In this document: positions 25,256 to 40,200 of the stretch, in pieces
How the letters are laid out: every line of letters starts with the position of its first letter
Numbering within the stretch: the first letter of the stretch is position 1
Assembly (NCBI RefSeq): GCF_028858725.1
Contig: NC_084772.1
Location: forward strand, 17,833,548 to 17,897,547
Length of the DNA stretch: 64,000 nt
Direction of reading: 5' to 3'
Source: Colius striatus
Lineage: Eukaryota; Chordata; Aves; Coliiformes; Coliidae
Program-made: the position numbers and the translations under genes
The notes under the pieces: generated by a model
The model's input: the letters and a program-made list of their open reading frames with translations, nothing else
Told to the model about the DNA's origin: nothing
Databases searched by the model: none

Positions 25256-28200
25256 GTACGGCGCGGCCGCCGAGGCCCGGCCCGCAGCACTCCGCGCTCC
25301 CCGGGCTGCCGCTCGGCGGGAAGCCGCGCTCCCCGGGCCGGAGGGGGCCGTGGCGGTTACGTAAGGAGCGGGCCGGGCCGCTGCTGGGATCGGAGGAGTC
25401 GGGGGAGGGCGGCGGAGGGGGCGTCCGCCGCGGCGGGTCAGCTCGGGGCGAAGCGGGTCTGCGCCCTCCGGGATTCCCGGCCGGCCCCGGGGCGGAGAGC
25501 AGCGGCTCGGTCGGCTCCTTCCCGCTGCCCGGCCGCTGCCCGGCGCAGGTCCGTCCGAACGAGCGGTCATGCTCTCCGCATTACAAGCGGCAGCTTTTTC
25601 CGGGTGTGAAAAGGCTGCATAACCCACAGAGAAGGAAGAAAAGAAAAGAAAAAAATGCCCGAAACAAGTGCCACAGAGTGCCCGAGTAAACACGGGAACC
25701 AGACGAAGTAAGCTTTCCTCAACTGGGAGGGGAGTGTTGGCCAAGGGCAGCGGCCAGTGGTGCCCGTGCCTCAGTCCCTGCCGCTGTGCGGGCCTTGGGG
25801 AGCCGCGCTCGGCTGCGGCTGTGTGGAGGCCGGGGCGTCTGTCCCTCGGCTGCACCCAGGCAGCGCCTCAGCGGCCTCGTTTTTCTCCTTAATGTCTTTT
25901 AGCAAGACGGGGCTCCAGGTAGTGGTGATGATTATGGATTTTGAAGTACATCAGCTTTTAACTGGAATAAAAGAAATTGGTTTGTCTTCACATCCCTTGT
26001 TCCTTTGTGCCCTTAAAATATCTAAGAGCATAACTCGGAGGTTGCTAGGGGTGTTGAAGTCCAGCTGTGCCAGGAGAGCTGGCTGCTCTTGGCAGTGGAT
26101 GTCAGCTGCATGTGCAGTTTGACAGTGGGTGTTGGGAGGACAAGCTGTTAGCACAGTCATGGTTTCTGAGGGCGCCTGTCAAACTGTTCATCCTGGACTA
26201 TGTTTTCAGTGAAAGCTGTTTCATGAAAGGTCCAGCTGCAGCCATTGACAGCAGTTTGAATTTCTCTGTTGTGCACAGTGGTGATGAGTTCAATGACATC
26301 AAATAGAAAGAATATGCTCTCTGTAAGTTTTGTGTAGTACGTACCTATATGTCAGAGAGGGTAAACTAACATGCAAGCAGCCCATTCCCAAGGAGTTTTG
26401 AAGTCCTATTACTTGAAGGTAATGAAGGCCCTAATTTTGTCTTAGTAGGAGCAGACTTTCAATATAAGGCAGGCTTATCACAAGCCTGCAGCACACTTTT
26501 TGTGATTGATTGGCATTCCTTCCAGTTGTAGCTTCCTGTGAAGCTGTCATAAAATCTGCCTATTTACACTATGTGGAGATGGGGAAGCTGTGTGCCACTC
26601 TCCAAAAACATACAACCTGCTTTGGTGTCATGTTATCATCAGCTCTTAGGCAATATGGTGTTTTGGGTGACAACTGTAGTACAACTTTGACATTCTCAAG
26701 TACAAAATTTAGCTAAAAAGAAGTAGAATATGAAGTTAGGGATTAAATTCTAAGTGGCTGTTGACTGTGGACAAACTGAAAGAAACAGTTCTGTGTACTG
26801 GTTGAGCTAGAAGAGCTGAGACATAAAATGAAGTAAAGCTCACAGAGAAGAAAGATCTGCAAGAATTTACAAAAGAAAAGACACCATGAAGGCTGTGTAC
26901 TAATAATTTCACCGTTTGTCTTGAAGCTGTTTTGGAAGACTGTAGAAAGACAAATCAAAGACGTGAGATTGAATTGAGACATTGATCCAAGACTCTTCAA
27001 ATGCCTGAATGCTTTTCAGGTTGTTGGTCATGACATTTCAGATGACTGTATGCCATGCGTGATGTTATGGTTCAGAAGGATTACTCAAGGGAGAAAGAGG
27101 TCATGTTCTTAGAAAAACTGCTCTTCTACTGTAACAAGATGAGTTTACAGGAAACGTGCAATTTTCTACTGTGAAAAAGACTGGTTAATTAAAAGAGACC
27201 GTAAATTATTCTGTGGAGAAGTACCTTTTCATGGAATTTCATCTCTTAACTACTGCATTTTGTTCATCTCTGAAAAATGTACTGGGGAAACAGGAGTTAA
27301 GCATGTGTGAGGAGTAAGAGCACCAGATGGTATTAGCAACAAAACTTGTAGTCATTAGAGCTGTGGTTTTTTTAAACTCAGGATTGTTCAAGTTCAAATC
27401 ACATGCAGGAACTCATTAGCTATGTGTGAAAGTAGGTTACATGCATTAATACATAAATAAGATTGAGTTGTTTTTGGGGGGTTTTATTAAGCTTACTCAT
27501 CTTTTCTCCTCAAGTTTGCAAGACGTAAAGAACCAAAATACGTGCACTTAGTTCTTGTATGGCACATTAACAAACACATTTGTATTACATGCCTTTGCAG
27601 AGCCTTTTTTTTTTACCTGCTGCCTGTCTCTCTTCTTTTTATCACTCCAGGATCTCTCTCTTAGCCCAGATGATCTTCACATTGGGTAGAATTGGTCAGG
27701 TAGGTTGCCAATGTTGGAGCATTACGTTTCCAGCCAAAAGTAATGTTTCAGTGTTGCTCTTTGGAGATTAATTTTATCTCCAGCCTGTATGTGGCCTACG
27801 CAAGTCCTATTTATTTTGAATGTTGTTTTTTCTAATAAAATGGTTTCAATAGAAAGAGTTATTGCAGGAGACTCAAGAATTTTATGCCCTTGTATTATAA
27901 GGAAAGATGATTCCAAAGAATGCTCTGGTACCAGAGGCTGTTACGCTCTCCAAATGTGAATTGAATTTGGGTCGCTCTCATTTGAAAAATTCCAGTAGAA
28001 GACTCAGAAAAATCCATCAACTAATTCCAGAAGTAAAACTTGAAAGAAAAATGAGTGGATATGTGAAGCGTCCTCAGCAGTGGAAGTAGGAGTTGACGTG
28101 GTGTTTTCTCTATCTGTCTGTGTCATTGTGTATTGTGGCTGTGGGCAAGTTGGTGGGCGAGTTCAGAAGCTGTGTAGGGTTTGCATGAATGCTTAGTTTA

Positions 28201-31200
28201 GGGTGTGAGTAGGAAAATAAGTAGGCATGGACTTTCTGAGGGGGTGGTTGGGTGTGAAGGATTTGTGCAGCCACAGGGAGAGGAGCATTACCTGTTTTTT
28301 AGTTTTGCATGGAAGCTGTTTGGCTGAGTAGGACACTTGTAAATTACAGTGATGTGACTTCCCTCTAGTTAATTGGCAGCTGGATTCTCTATGCAGCTCA
28401 GAAATGGCAGCTTCAGCTGAGAGAGGAGAAAGATTTGAAGGGGATGCAGAAACATGCGGAAGTGTTACCTGGTGTCCTGGGTCGCATCTGCCTGTCTTGT
28501 CCACAGGCTTGCTTCTGCAAGTACAGGACAGAAAAAAGCCTCTTTGATGAATAAATTTTCAATCTGTGGGACCAGTAAGACTTTTTGTGGTAGCTTGATT
28601 CATAAGGTCCTGCCTCAACTGCTCAACCTCATGTTGCTGGTAACCTCTCAGAGGGCAGCGGTGTCTGGGGTAGTTTTGTGAATTCCTACAGAATTGCCTT
28701 CTATGTACAGGTTTATCTAATCCTCTGTGTGCCTCTGGAGTAAATCCTGTCATTTACAAAACACAGACGTCTTCCTGCATATCTCTATCATCCTGTGGTA
28801 TGCTCCTGAGCCTGAGAGAAGGAGGATTCCTCAGGAAGAAGCTGCCATAGCCCAAAGTACGGTTTGGCTTAAAGTCATGTTGCAGTGTACCCCGGAGAAG
28901 TTAAATTTGAGCCAGGTTAGCGCTTGATTTTCTCTCCCATTGCACATGAGACAAAAGCCTGCACGTTTTTTAAATGTTTCTTTTGTCCTGGCAGTTGCAC
29001 TGATGTATGTGCAATTCTATTGCCCTGGTTTAATTTATTTAGTTTGGGAGCCTGGTGTGAGTTATACTGGCATAAGAGTGTTGTGCTGGCATAAGAGTGC
29101 TCTTTCCAGAGTAAACCATACTTGCATTGGTAAGTTTGGCATAAGTTGCATATCTGCAAACCTTTTATAGGATAGATTTGGTCCAAGTATTCCTGGTATC
29201 CTCAGCAGTAGCAGCAGATGTTCTCATCCCAACAGATCTGTCACTGTCTGGCATGAGTCGTTCCCGGCCAGCTGAAACTTGCAACGCTTAATATTTTGCT
29301 AGCTTACTGTCTGCTTGCCTGTGTCACAGGGAGCATGAGGGAACCACCTTAACAAAGAGGATACTTAAGCTAAAATTCTTAGTTGAACATAATGTTGTTA
29401 GGCAGGGATTGTGCTGCTGTGTTGGAAATTACATGGAGCAATTTTTCTTATCTCAGCAATTTCTGTCTTTGGTTTTCACACATCTGTGTGAATGGATTAC
29501 AGATGAGTGTCTATATACTGTTCCCCACAGCTTTTCTAACTTGGTAATGGACCAGTAGCCATACTTCCATTTTTCCAGGTGAGAATAGTCTAGATGAAGA
29601 AAAACAAAAATGTAGAATTAAGTTCACCTTATTTTGCATGTACTTGTACTGTGCTGCTTGTAAATGGGTTTTGGTCAGAAATAACCTGGCAGCATTTGCA
29701 TCTTCTCACTTGTACTGGTCAACCTTCTGACATGCCTAAAACATTGCAGGCTTTGTAAAGTCCTTGCACAGCCACAAAACCACCACCTCTCTGACAGTGC
29801 TGGCACAGACTTCCATATAGATATGGTGGGACATCTCCCCCATCGCTGAGCTCCTGTCCTTTCCTCTGCCTGCAGGCACTTGCAGCATTTAGAGTTGTGA
29901 GGCTGTGAGAAGGCAGTCTGCTGAGACACAAGCCATGTGGAAGGGTGTCTGTGAGCATCCCTCAGTGCTGCTGTGAGCAGAGGGATGGGGTGTCTGTTCT
30001 GCAGTGCACTGAAAAGGTGCAACTTGGCAATTTTTGTTACACTTCTTAGACAATAAAAATTGTGAAGCAATGCAAGGTGGAAGCCAATGTGTGTCACTAG
30101 CTCCTGTTGCTGATTTCCTCATCCCTGTTTGGGTTTTATTGACATTTCTTAAGACCTTTTCTAGTATTTCAAAACTTTTTCTATTTAGGACTAGTACTGA
30201 AGTCCCAAATGCTAACAGCTGCTGTGCTCTCAAGTTGTGGTTTAGCCCAATTGTGCTGTGCTTGTACCCAGAGCTTGTTCCCTCTTCTCTAGGCATGCAG
30301 GGCAGCGGTGTCATAGCTGCTCCTTAAGGAAGGGCTCTCGAAAGCCATGTTTTTGAAGCTTCTTACAAGTAGTTTGTTTCTGTCAGTTTCCTGGGCAGTA
30401 TACATGTTGCCTTGGCAGTAGGAAGTCGGGAGCAAATCAGGCCAGAATTTGTTTCCAGGTTTTTAAAGGTGTTTTTTAAATTAAAATAGTTGCTTGTCCA
30501 TAAACTCTCTAGAGAAGTCCCTAAATGTGTATTATGTTTGGGAGAAGTTTGGGCAACAGTGATAAAGGTATGTTTCAAATGGGATTTAAAAGTCGCTATA
30601 GCAGGCTTGAATGGGGAGTTGCTAATTATATTCCTGCTCCAACAAGCCCCTAAAAATGGCCTGAAGGGAGGAAGCAATAAGGCTCTTACCCAGCTCGAAA
30701 TAGTTAGAAAACATGGTTGGGTTGCTCCTACATGTCAAAGGGAGAACTGGAAATCAGAGCATCTTGTTTATACAGGAGAACTTGAGATGAAATTTCTTGT
30801 CCTTTCCTTGTATCTGGAGACAGGCAGTTCATCTGCATGCCTGATGTAAGAGGCGAGCTGGGGTGGAAGGAGGTGTGGCAGGATGGAAGCCGCTTGGGAT
30901 GTCTGCGTCACATGCTCTGTAGGTTGCCTTTACACCTGCATTAATTGCCTTGTTTGGCAAAACTTGGATTACGGAAAGAACCTTTTTATTAGTAATTTTA
31001 AAACATGATCTGTGTCTGGAACAGGATTACTCTGAAAATGCTCCTGTCTAGAGAAAGATCTGGAGTTGATGAGTCTGGACTTAGTGATTTGTGGTTTGGT
31101 TTGAGTTTTTATGCTTTGAACCTGTTTTGTTTGCATTGGTCTCAGTTGCAGTTACAAAAGAAACTTCTTCCTCGTGTGGGCTGACAAATACGAAAAGTAA

Positions 31201-34200
31201 CTAATGGCTTTCAAGAATTTGTTCTTCCCTGTTTATTCAGACCTCTTGTTTCACATATTGCACAAAGCTTTCTCTCTGTCCTAGTACTGAGTGCCAGTGT
31301 AGCCTTACTTACATTACGGGAAACAAAAACAAGACGGGAGACTCCCTTATGTGTATCTGTGCCACTGCTAAATATTTCCAGTCACTATTGTGGACAACTG
31401 TGAAATTGCTCATTTGCCTATCAAGGAAAGATATTCTCAATGCCATGTTGTTAGTGGCTGGTTTTGAACCTCATGCATGTCAGTATATATCTCGTGAACA
31501 ACTTTAAGCTGCCTAGTACAGCTCTTGTTATTGTTTATGGATGCAAGTTGTAGACTCTTGGCTCTTCCTTCTTGTGCCTGTGAAACCCACCCTCCCAGTT
31601 CATTTTTCCTCTTGGTTGTGTCATCACTTTCTGTGATAGTCTTTTCAGATTTCTATTTTGCAGCTCCTGATGTGTCTGGAGTTCTGGTGCCTCCCTCGGT
31701 TGCATCCCCAAAGCAACCCAGTGCTTGTCCCATCTTCTAACTGCCCCACGATACTACTCATGTACTTCTAATTTTTTCCATTTGACTTTGTACTTAAGAG
31801 TGACTGTGAAAATCTTTCTCTGATGGTCATTTCTCCTCTGTGCTATAAGTGAGATATAAAAACCTCATTAAATCAGGCTTTCTCAGCAGGTTCATTGGGG
31901 TTTTCCAAGTAATGACTTTAGTAAGTCCGGTGATGTTTGCATTGCCAGAGATGTGCCACACAGCAGTGCATTTCTTAAATAAATTTAATGGTAAGTTTAA
32001 CAGCATGGGCATGGTACTGTACTTGTTCCTTCTGAAAAGGCATTTTTAACAAGTTGAAAAACTGAGTTCATTTGAAAGAAAGATATTTTCAAGTAAGATT
32101 GTTTAGTACAGACTGGAAATCTCAGGAGTTGTGTCTCTAGTAAATGAACTTGAGTGTCCTGTGTAGCACAGAAACAGCATAAGTATGATTCAGATTCAGT
32201 TACTTAAGGAGCTGCTTTGAGTGCTCCATGTGAGCTGGCCTGCTGTCTCCAGAGGAACAGGGATCAGATATTTTTGTCACACAAAAAACCTCATTTTTCT
32301 AACTCTAATGGCAGGTATTTCTAATACGGGAAGATACATAATAGTTCTCTGCTGCACGTGAGAAGAGCCAAACAGCTGAGTGCTGCCCCAAGTCTGCTCA
32401 GCTGCACACACAGACCAGGCTGAGCTCCATGTCTTGCGGTGTACAGGAGCCCAGCAGCCAGCTCATCTGCATTGCTTATGTTTGACTTGTTTGGAAACTC
32501 ATGTGGTACAGTTGGTTGGTTGTTTTCTAAGTTGGCTGAAAAAAACCCAAACAAACATCCAAGTAAAATTAAATGGCAGATACTTACTGCTGCTGAGAAG
32601 CTCCACAGGTCCATTCTTGGGGACTGTATTCAAGTGTGTGTTCTGTCTACTTAGGGCTAACTTGCATGTTTAGGCAAGATGTGCTGGTTGAGAGTAGATC
32701 TCCAATTTAGATTACAATCTAGCTGTGAATGAGCTCAGTGTAGTCAGAGTAACTTCATATATTCAGGGTAAACAAGCTCTTCATCAAGCAAAGCCCATGA
32801 GCCCTGGACATGTCCCCTGTGCTGCTGCTGAAGGAATTGCTTTGCTCTCTTTCATAGTAGGAGATGGGGAAGCCTTACCTTTTCTGCCTGACTTAAGCTT
32901 CCAACAGATGGGGGGAAAAAATGTTATTCCTAGCTACTGTTTCTCTTAAACCAAGGAAAGCCACTTCTGCAGGTTTTTGTGCTGAGCTGTTAGGTGGACT
33001 GCTTTGCCTTAGGACCTGGAGCTGCAGATAATCTGAAGACGAGAGATGTAGGAGAGGCCTAGCCAAAATCTTCTTGAGAGCTGGCACCCTTTGCAGGGTG
33101 TGGTGAAGAGTGTCTTTTATGTGTGGTGCTAAAGGCCAGGGTGCGACCTCAAAGAAAACCTTCTGATTTGGTTGTAAAATATCTTTTTGGAGGATGGCAG
33201 TGGGTGGAGTGAACTGCTGCATCATGTTTTTTTGTCTGACCTGTTTAATAATGCGATTATTAAGGTTTTTTTGCACGCAGAAAGACAAGCCTTAGTGGGA
33301 GAATATGTTGTAGGAATAAAGGCAGGCAAATGAAGAAGCTTCACCATTAAAATGGTCAATCCTAAGGAGGACTTAATTAGACTTAACATGGAAAGCTTGT
33401 ACTTTAAAGACTCCAAGCTACATCAGGCAGCCCAGATCTGGAGAAGACTAAATTGACTTTATGTTTGCAGCAGAAGCAGAATTTTTTAAGTTTTCTCCTT
33501 ACTGATGCAAAATCTCAAAGTACTTGCTTGTCATTTTTGGGACTGAGTCATCTTTGTGAGCATGTTTTAGGTTTGGTGCATGTCTTTGCTGGAAGCATTT
33601 GTTGGAGGTGTAACCTCATTTTAAAATGCTAATGCTCTCTGGAGTAGACTGAAACACTGCTGCAGGTAAAGGCTGTATCATCAAAACCTAGTTTTATTAC
33701 TCTTTGGTTGGAAGAGTGGCTTTGCTACTCTAATACTAAGGTTTGCTAGTGTGGCAATATTGGCAAAGCTTGTGTAGGCTAGCCCTTATGGTTAATCTGG
33801 AGCAAAATCATTGATTTGGAAAGACAGCTCCTTTCACAAAGACAAGCATTTCCTTCTTGGCTCCTTTAGTTGGGTTCCTAACGCCCTACTCCAGCTTGGT
33901 AAGTAGGTCAGCAAACTGTTGTTTGCAGTGTGATGAGGGAGAGCAGGTAAAAGTTTTGTGTTGCAAAGCATCAAAACCAAAGCTCTGTCTTTTGTTTCCC
34001 ATATTTTTTCCATTGTTTACTGTAAACATCATAAACCTGCTTGAGGTGAGTGTGGTCTACAGCATTCTCATTTACAAAGACTCAGTCTTTGCAGACAGAT
34101 GTTTTCTTTACCTGTTTGAGATCCCAACAGACAAACACTCTACGGATTAAAGCATTCCAAGAGTTAGACTGTTGCTCTCTTATAATTTATGTCACTATTA

Positions 34201-37200
34201 CAGAAACACATCAGTTATCTTTTTCAATTAAGGCAGAGGTTTTAAAGAGACATAATTCTGTGGGAATGTTTTTATGACTTGGGAAAGCGAGTGCTGTTGG
34301 TAGCAGCTGAATTCTTTAGTTTGATTTTCCTTTTTTTTTTGGGGTTGGGTTTTTAAAAATTATTATTTCCCCTACTGTAAACTGTAAAAGGTTGGAAAAC
34401 CAAAGTTTTAAGATGCATTGACCCTTTCTCAGTGTGCTTCTTATGTATGCTAACTGCCCTACAACTGGGCTGTCACAGGGACTGGTTGTGAGGTTGGATG
34501 TGTGATGGTGTGGTTTTCTTTTTTGACTCTTAAAAATGAGAAGTAAGTTGGAAGATCCATCTTAATTTTAACAAGAACTGCTAGTAGTCTTAAATATATC
34601 TGTTAAGTTGGGTTTTTGTGTGTTTGTTTTTTAAATACCTACATCTGGTCTGTGCTGTTAGATATGAATTGTGACTCCCAGCAATGTCAACATTTGTTCT
34701 TAAGCTCTTGTCTTCCTTCTAACGATTTACCTTGCTTTTATTGTTGCTTCCATATACAGAAGAGGTACTGGATTTTTTTCCCTCATTCTGCCTTATGCAG
34801 TGTCATTTGAGATGAGTCATTAGGATTCTGTTCCTTAAGTAAAGTGGAAGAGCAGAGTCTAAATTTGTCACACAGATACAAAACATCAAAACACAACATC
34901 AACCCAGTTGTTCTTACGCCACTTGCTTCAGGTGTGCCATGCAGTTTTCCTAACATCCACCCCAGCCTCGTGTAGGTGGTCATGTATTTATACAACACTG
35001 TGTTACTGGAAGAAATTTCAGCTTTCAGTGATGAGCTTCTTAATTTAAAAATGGAAACCATTGTTTTAAAACATTTATGGAGTCAAGCTACTCGAAATTA
35101 AGTTACTTAAGAAAACAGGATGAAGAAGTTGCCTTGTTTTGTTTCCCAAGCTCTGTATGCATCCCAGCTGTACTCTGCTCCCAGCTAATGGGTTTTCTGT
35201 TGGCTCTAGAGGCTATTTCCTTCTAAATCTTGATGTTCTGGTCTTTCATCTGAGCTAAGGAAGATGGAGGCAGCCTTTTGTGCTGTGGCTTGGCAGCTTA
35301 GAGTGCTTTTAAAGTAATTAGAAATGTTGTCCTGAGTGGGATGCTCTCACATGCATGTGTTAGAAGCAGCTGTGCTGCAGCTGGGTACACATCTGCACCT
35401 TAGGTTGCTGACTGCCACTTCCAGCTTTCAGCCACACAAAGTCATAGGCTGAGTGAATCACCATGGGGAAGAGCATGGTGGAAAGAAAGGATCTTCCTTC
35501 CCGGGATACTGACAGATTGGAAAACCTCTACTCTGCTTAAGCATAGCCATAAATATTTTTCCTACAGTGAAGTTTGATAGAAAACCAGGGTTAGATGTTT
35601 CACTACATGCTGTATGCTCTGTTTTTTCTGAACTAGAAACAAATGTGTTTTGAAACTTTCTCCAGGTTGCGTGTGTAATGACAAAGATGCTCAGTTTGGC
35701 AGGTTGTGGGTGCAGGTAACAGCTGATGCTGGGTGATGCAAGAGGAAGCATGGCTCCTTGCCCTTCACTTACAAGACTCTCCTGCTTTTCTCCTCCTTCA
35801 GCTTCCTTTCCACATTAGACTCACAATTTTTACCTTAACCTTTTCCGGCCTCAAACCTGGCTACATACCCTTGCATCCTTTTTTTTTCCTCCCCTTTTCC
35901 CAACAGCCAGTAGCTGTTCTGCAGTACTTGACATAAGTGAAAAGGACCACCTCCGTCTGCCACTTGAGAATGGTTCTCGTGTCATAGCTCAGGAATCTCT
36001 GTACCAAAATAAGTAATACAGTAGTTTATTAACTAACAAATGAGAGTTGTGTGACAGATGGGTAGCAACTGCTTCTCGGGCCAGATAATAGGAATAAAGC
36101 TTGTCTGGAGTGGGATGCATTTGCCTGCATATGAGTATCTGTGACTTTGAAATAAATTGATTCGTTCTCAGGGTTGTTTTTCTGTTTTGAGTTTGAGTTT
36201 TGGGCTTGCATCAGTGGCTGGGTTGTTTCTTTACAGGTTAACAACTGTTGATGCCTCAAAAAGTACATAGTAATTAGAACATCTAGCCTGATAAGACCCA
36301 AAAACTCTGAACAACACTTTCTCGTTACCAGGAGGTGTCGGTGTAAAGTCCATGCAATGAGATGATTTAGCTTGGGTGTGTACAGGTGATGCTGAGATGA
36401 AAGTTAGTGATAAGTAGCACGAGTCTTTTCCTTAATCACCCCATTAGTGCTGCATGCAACATGTTTATCATATGTCTTGTGTCTCTTAAGCCCCACAATG
36501 TGTTGGACTACCGAGGTTCTGTGCAGATATTCCTGTGTATTTGACCAGAGCAGCTACTCACAGGTACCTGATATGTATAAGATCCAGATACCAGCTGACC
36601 ATATCTTTTCTCTGGTGAAGGAAGCCAGATGCTTCAAACCTTGATATATTTTGTGTTAAATTAGAAGAAAAGAGTTTCATCCCAGAAGACAAGACATAGC
36701 TTTCGTTACAAACCAGGAAACAGAAAACTTGAGTTGGCAGAATTAAGATTGAGATAGTTTGAATAGACTTGAAAATGTGCTCAAAGAAGCCTTGGCACTG
36801 TGTTAGAGTTTGAAAATGAACGTTACTCTGTGTATGTATGGTCTTTCATTCATTTGGAGCTCTTGGGAATGAAAAACACACGTTCTATGTGGGCAAGGAT
36901 GGCATGAGTTGAAATACATGTTGTATGGTGTTGCTTGAGGTGTGTGTTCAGTTTAGAGAAGTTGCAAATCAATGTCTGCTGTTGCAGCATGAGCTTTATT
37001 GGAAGCCATGTAGACTGTTTTAGAGAAGAGGCTTATTTTTTTCTAATCTCCTTTCTGATGTTAGGAAATGAACAATTTCCTAATCCATGATATATTGTTG
37101 TTTATGTGATAGCTTTGCTAGGTGCTGTACAAGCACAGAGTGAAGCAGCTTAGCTTCAGACTTCCTACAGGCATAGGGATGCATCAGAGTAGCATTATCT

Positions 37201-40200
37201 CCCATGGTGTTCTGCTCACTGGTAATAGGTCTCTTGCAGCCTAAAAAAAAAACAATACAAAGACAAGACCACAAGTGTGATTAACTGCAGGGCTGAAGTT
37301 ACTGCCTCCATTCGTGCTTAGTTCCTTAGAATCATAGAATCATTATGGTTGGAAAAGATCTTAAGGTCATCGAGTCCAACCACTAACCTCACACTACCAA
37401 GCCCATCACTAAACTAAACCATATCCTTCAGTACCTCATCTGTGTGTCTTTTGGATATCTCCAGGGTTGGTGACTTCTCCACCTCCCTGGGCAGCCAGTT
37501 CCAATGCTTAACAACCCTCAGTGAAGAAGTTCTTCCTAATGTCCAATCTGAACCTCCTGTGGTGCAATTTGAGGCCATTTCCTCTGTCCTGTCATTCATT
37601 ACTGAGAGAAGAGATCAACTACAACCTCCTGTCAGGTTGTAAAGAGTGATCATACCTCTTCTCAGTTAAACATCCCCAGCTCCTTCAGCTACTTTCCGTA
37701 AGACCTGTTCTCCAGACGCTTCACCAGCTTTGTTGCCCGTCTCTGGACACACTCCAGCCCCTCAGTGTCTCTCTTGTAGTGAGGGGCCCAACACTGAACA
37801 CAGCATTCGAGATGCAGCCTCACCAATGCCAAGTACAGTGGGAGAATCACTGCCCTGGGCCTGCTGGTCACACTATTTCTGTTACAAGCCAGGATGCCAT
37901 TGGCCGCCTTGGCCACCTTGGGCACACTGCATCATCAGCTGCTGTTGATCAACACCCACAGGTCCTTTTCCTCTGTGCAGCTCTCCAGCCACTCTTGGAA
38001 TAGAAAGAGTTCAGGTTGGTTAGGCAGGACCTGCCTTTTGCAAAGAGATGCTCACTGGGCCTGAACCCTTGACTGTCCTGTATGTGCCTCACAGTGGCAC
38101 ATCCTTATAGACTTAGGATTTTATTTTGTGTGAGTTATATCTTTGTGAGGAAATATTGTAAGTGAAGCAGAATCTGTCCTTAGTGAAGTTCTATTTATGC
38201 ATTTACTCGGTATACATGTGGACAGCAGAAGATTACAAGAAACTGGACAATTCCAGCTTAGCAAAGCCACAGCTTTTCCTATTAAGAAGCTGAAATAAGA
38301 ATATATTGAAGTGAATATAAAAATGTATTTAAGGCTTTTAATGTGTCATGATATAGATATCTAGATATGCACAGAGGTAGTGAAACAGGTTTTGTGGTCT
38401 CTATATAATATGTTCTTCATTGCCTAAGCATGTAAAAGGTGTTCAGAAAGATCTTTTATTGGCTGGTTTCACTAGACTGATGGACACTGATGCCTTTTGA
38501 ACACTTTTAAGTTGTCCTTCCTGGAAAAAAGTGTTTGTACTAACAGCCAGTGGAAAGCAAAGCTGTCTGCCTTATTATTATTGTTTCCCCATCTCTTCCC
38601 CTGGTTCCTCTCTTATTTTGTTCAAAAGCACATCAAACTGCTCCTGGTATTTTTAAAGAAGTTGCTCATAAGTGAAGTGTTGTCTGATGTCAGTGAATAT
38701 TTAAAGCTCAGCTGAGCAGCACATGGGCTGTTTCCTAGAACTGTGACACAATTTAGTTACAGCCAGCCATAGCATTAGGCTGATAACATCATAAACTACA
38801 CAAAATGGTAATGCAAGCCAAATATTTCTTCTGTCAGTGTATATTCTGATCACATCTGCCCACTGAAATTACTTTTTGTCCCAGTAAAATGATGTTGCTG
38901 TGTTTGGGGGTGTTTTTCCACTTTTATCAAAGCAAAATCTTGTTTCAGCAGAGCTGCTGTTCTGTTTGAAGTTCTGAGTGAAGTTTTTGAATGCTTGTGA
39001 TGAGTGAACTTGGGGGAGGGGGAAATGTTTGTCTCTGATGCCATGGGTAGTTCACAGGGCTTAATGTATTGTTTGGTTTGGAAATGGGATGAACAGTGTT
39101 AGAGACATTTGTGCATCCTTTTCATACTAATTCAAGAGAGACAAATTTCAAATCATATTGCAGGAGTTTAACATCTCTGTTAGAACTAAGTGATCCATAG
39201 TTACCATTTGTTTCTTCAGCAAACAGGGCAAGTAATGACTGGGTCATGACCCTCTTTTTTTTTTTTTCCCCTTTTTTCTCTTCTCAGAACAAAATTGAAT
39301 TATAATCCTCCAAAGGATGATGGCTCAACATACAAGATCGAACTGGAAGGGATATCTGTTGATATCATGAAAGAAATACTAGATTACATCTTCAGCGGGC
39401 AGGTATGGTATTAAAAAACACTAGCTGGAAGTTGAATTATTTGGCAAAATAACCTGGGTTTTAACAGTACTTTCCTGTAAGATAAACTTACAAAGGTTTA
39501 AAGCTTTGTGATAAAACTTGCATGAAGTGGTGTGTCACACTGGGGCTGTGCATGGGAAGTAGAGGCAGTAGACTCTGCAGGCTCTGCTCTTCTTGTGCTG
39601 AGTGGGGGCTCTTTTAGGGTCATATCAAATTATTGTATTAAAATGTGGGGCTACCTTCAGTAACCTGCTTTAAAACATGCAGTCTTAAGACTGTGAAACA
39701 GATCTGGATTGATAGTAATAGAGCTTGAGACCCCACCACTGTACATGATCATGTATCAGGCACCCTTTCTTCCTGACCCTCAGGCCCCCCTCTTGGCCAG
39801 CATGCCCCTTCAGGTCTTTGTGCCGGTAGCCTTAGAGGGAGCTCAAGTTGATATGTCCAGTTCATTTGGAACCAGATGGACATTACTGAATGAGTTTAAC
39901 ATTCAGCAGAAAAAGAAATGGCAGATGTGGCTTGAAATTCTCTTCAGGACGTGCATTGTACAAACCAGTTTTTAATTACAGCAAAATTAATTCTAGGCTC
40001 TAAGATTAAATGAGCAATTTCATGGTTCCTTCAGGCACAAAATTCTGCTTGGCACCTTCTGTCAAGCAAAAGCTTTTCCATCCATGTGTTAATTTATAAG
40101 TGTGAGGTAGCCATATTAATTTTTTGGTAATTTTCACACTGGCTTTACTATTCCTCTTTTCAGCCACTGAGAATGAGTGTAATAAATGCAGACATGTCAT

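Larger units (their letters stand above)
24820..25560 (+). promoter_or_regulatory. CpG-island promoter of GAN
   Basis: GC content and CpG density rise abruptly from the AT-rich flank at about 24820 and fall after about 25560, enclosing the GAN start codon. The island contains several GGGCGG-type Sp1 boxes (about 24938-24957), a CRE-like TGATGTCA at 24969-24976 and no TATA box, as expected for a broadly expressed gene. Transcription probably starts somewhere in 24850-25050; the exact site cannot be seen. Confidence 0.85.
25256..39287 (+). other. GAN intron 1 (14 kb)
   Basis: Phase 2 intron that splits the BTB domain. Its first 300 bp belong to the CpG island. The rest is AT-rich with one recognisable CR1 copy at 37329-38000. 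Overlapping minus-strand frames at 29675-30314 reach about 140 codons but match nothing I know. The end carries a long pyrimidine run. Confidence 0.85.

Noticed and set aside
25012-25689. 225-codon and 202-codon frames in the GAN CpG island (+ and - strands)
   Set aside because: Long frames are expected in very GC-rich DNA because stop codons are rare there; they are shadows around GAN exon 1.
29675-30314. Overlapping minus frames of about 140 codons in GAN intron 1
   Set aside because: Two frames cover the same DNA, neither resembles a known protein or a bird retroelement that I recognise.
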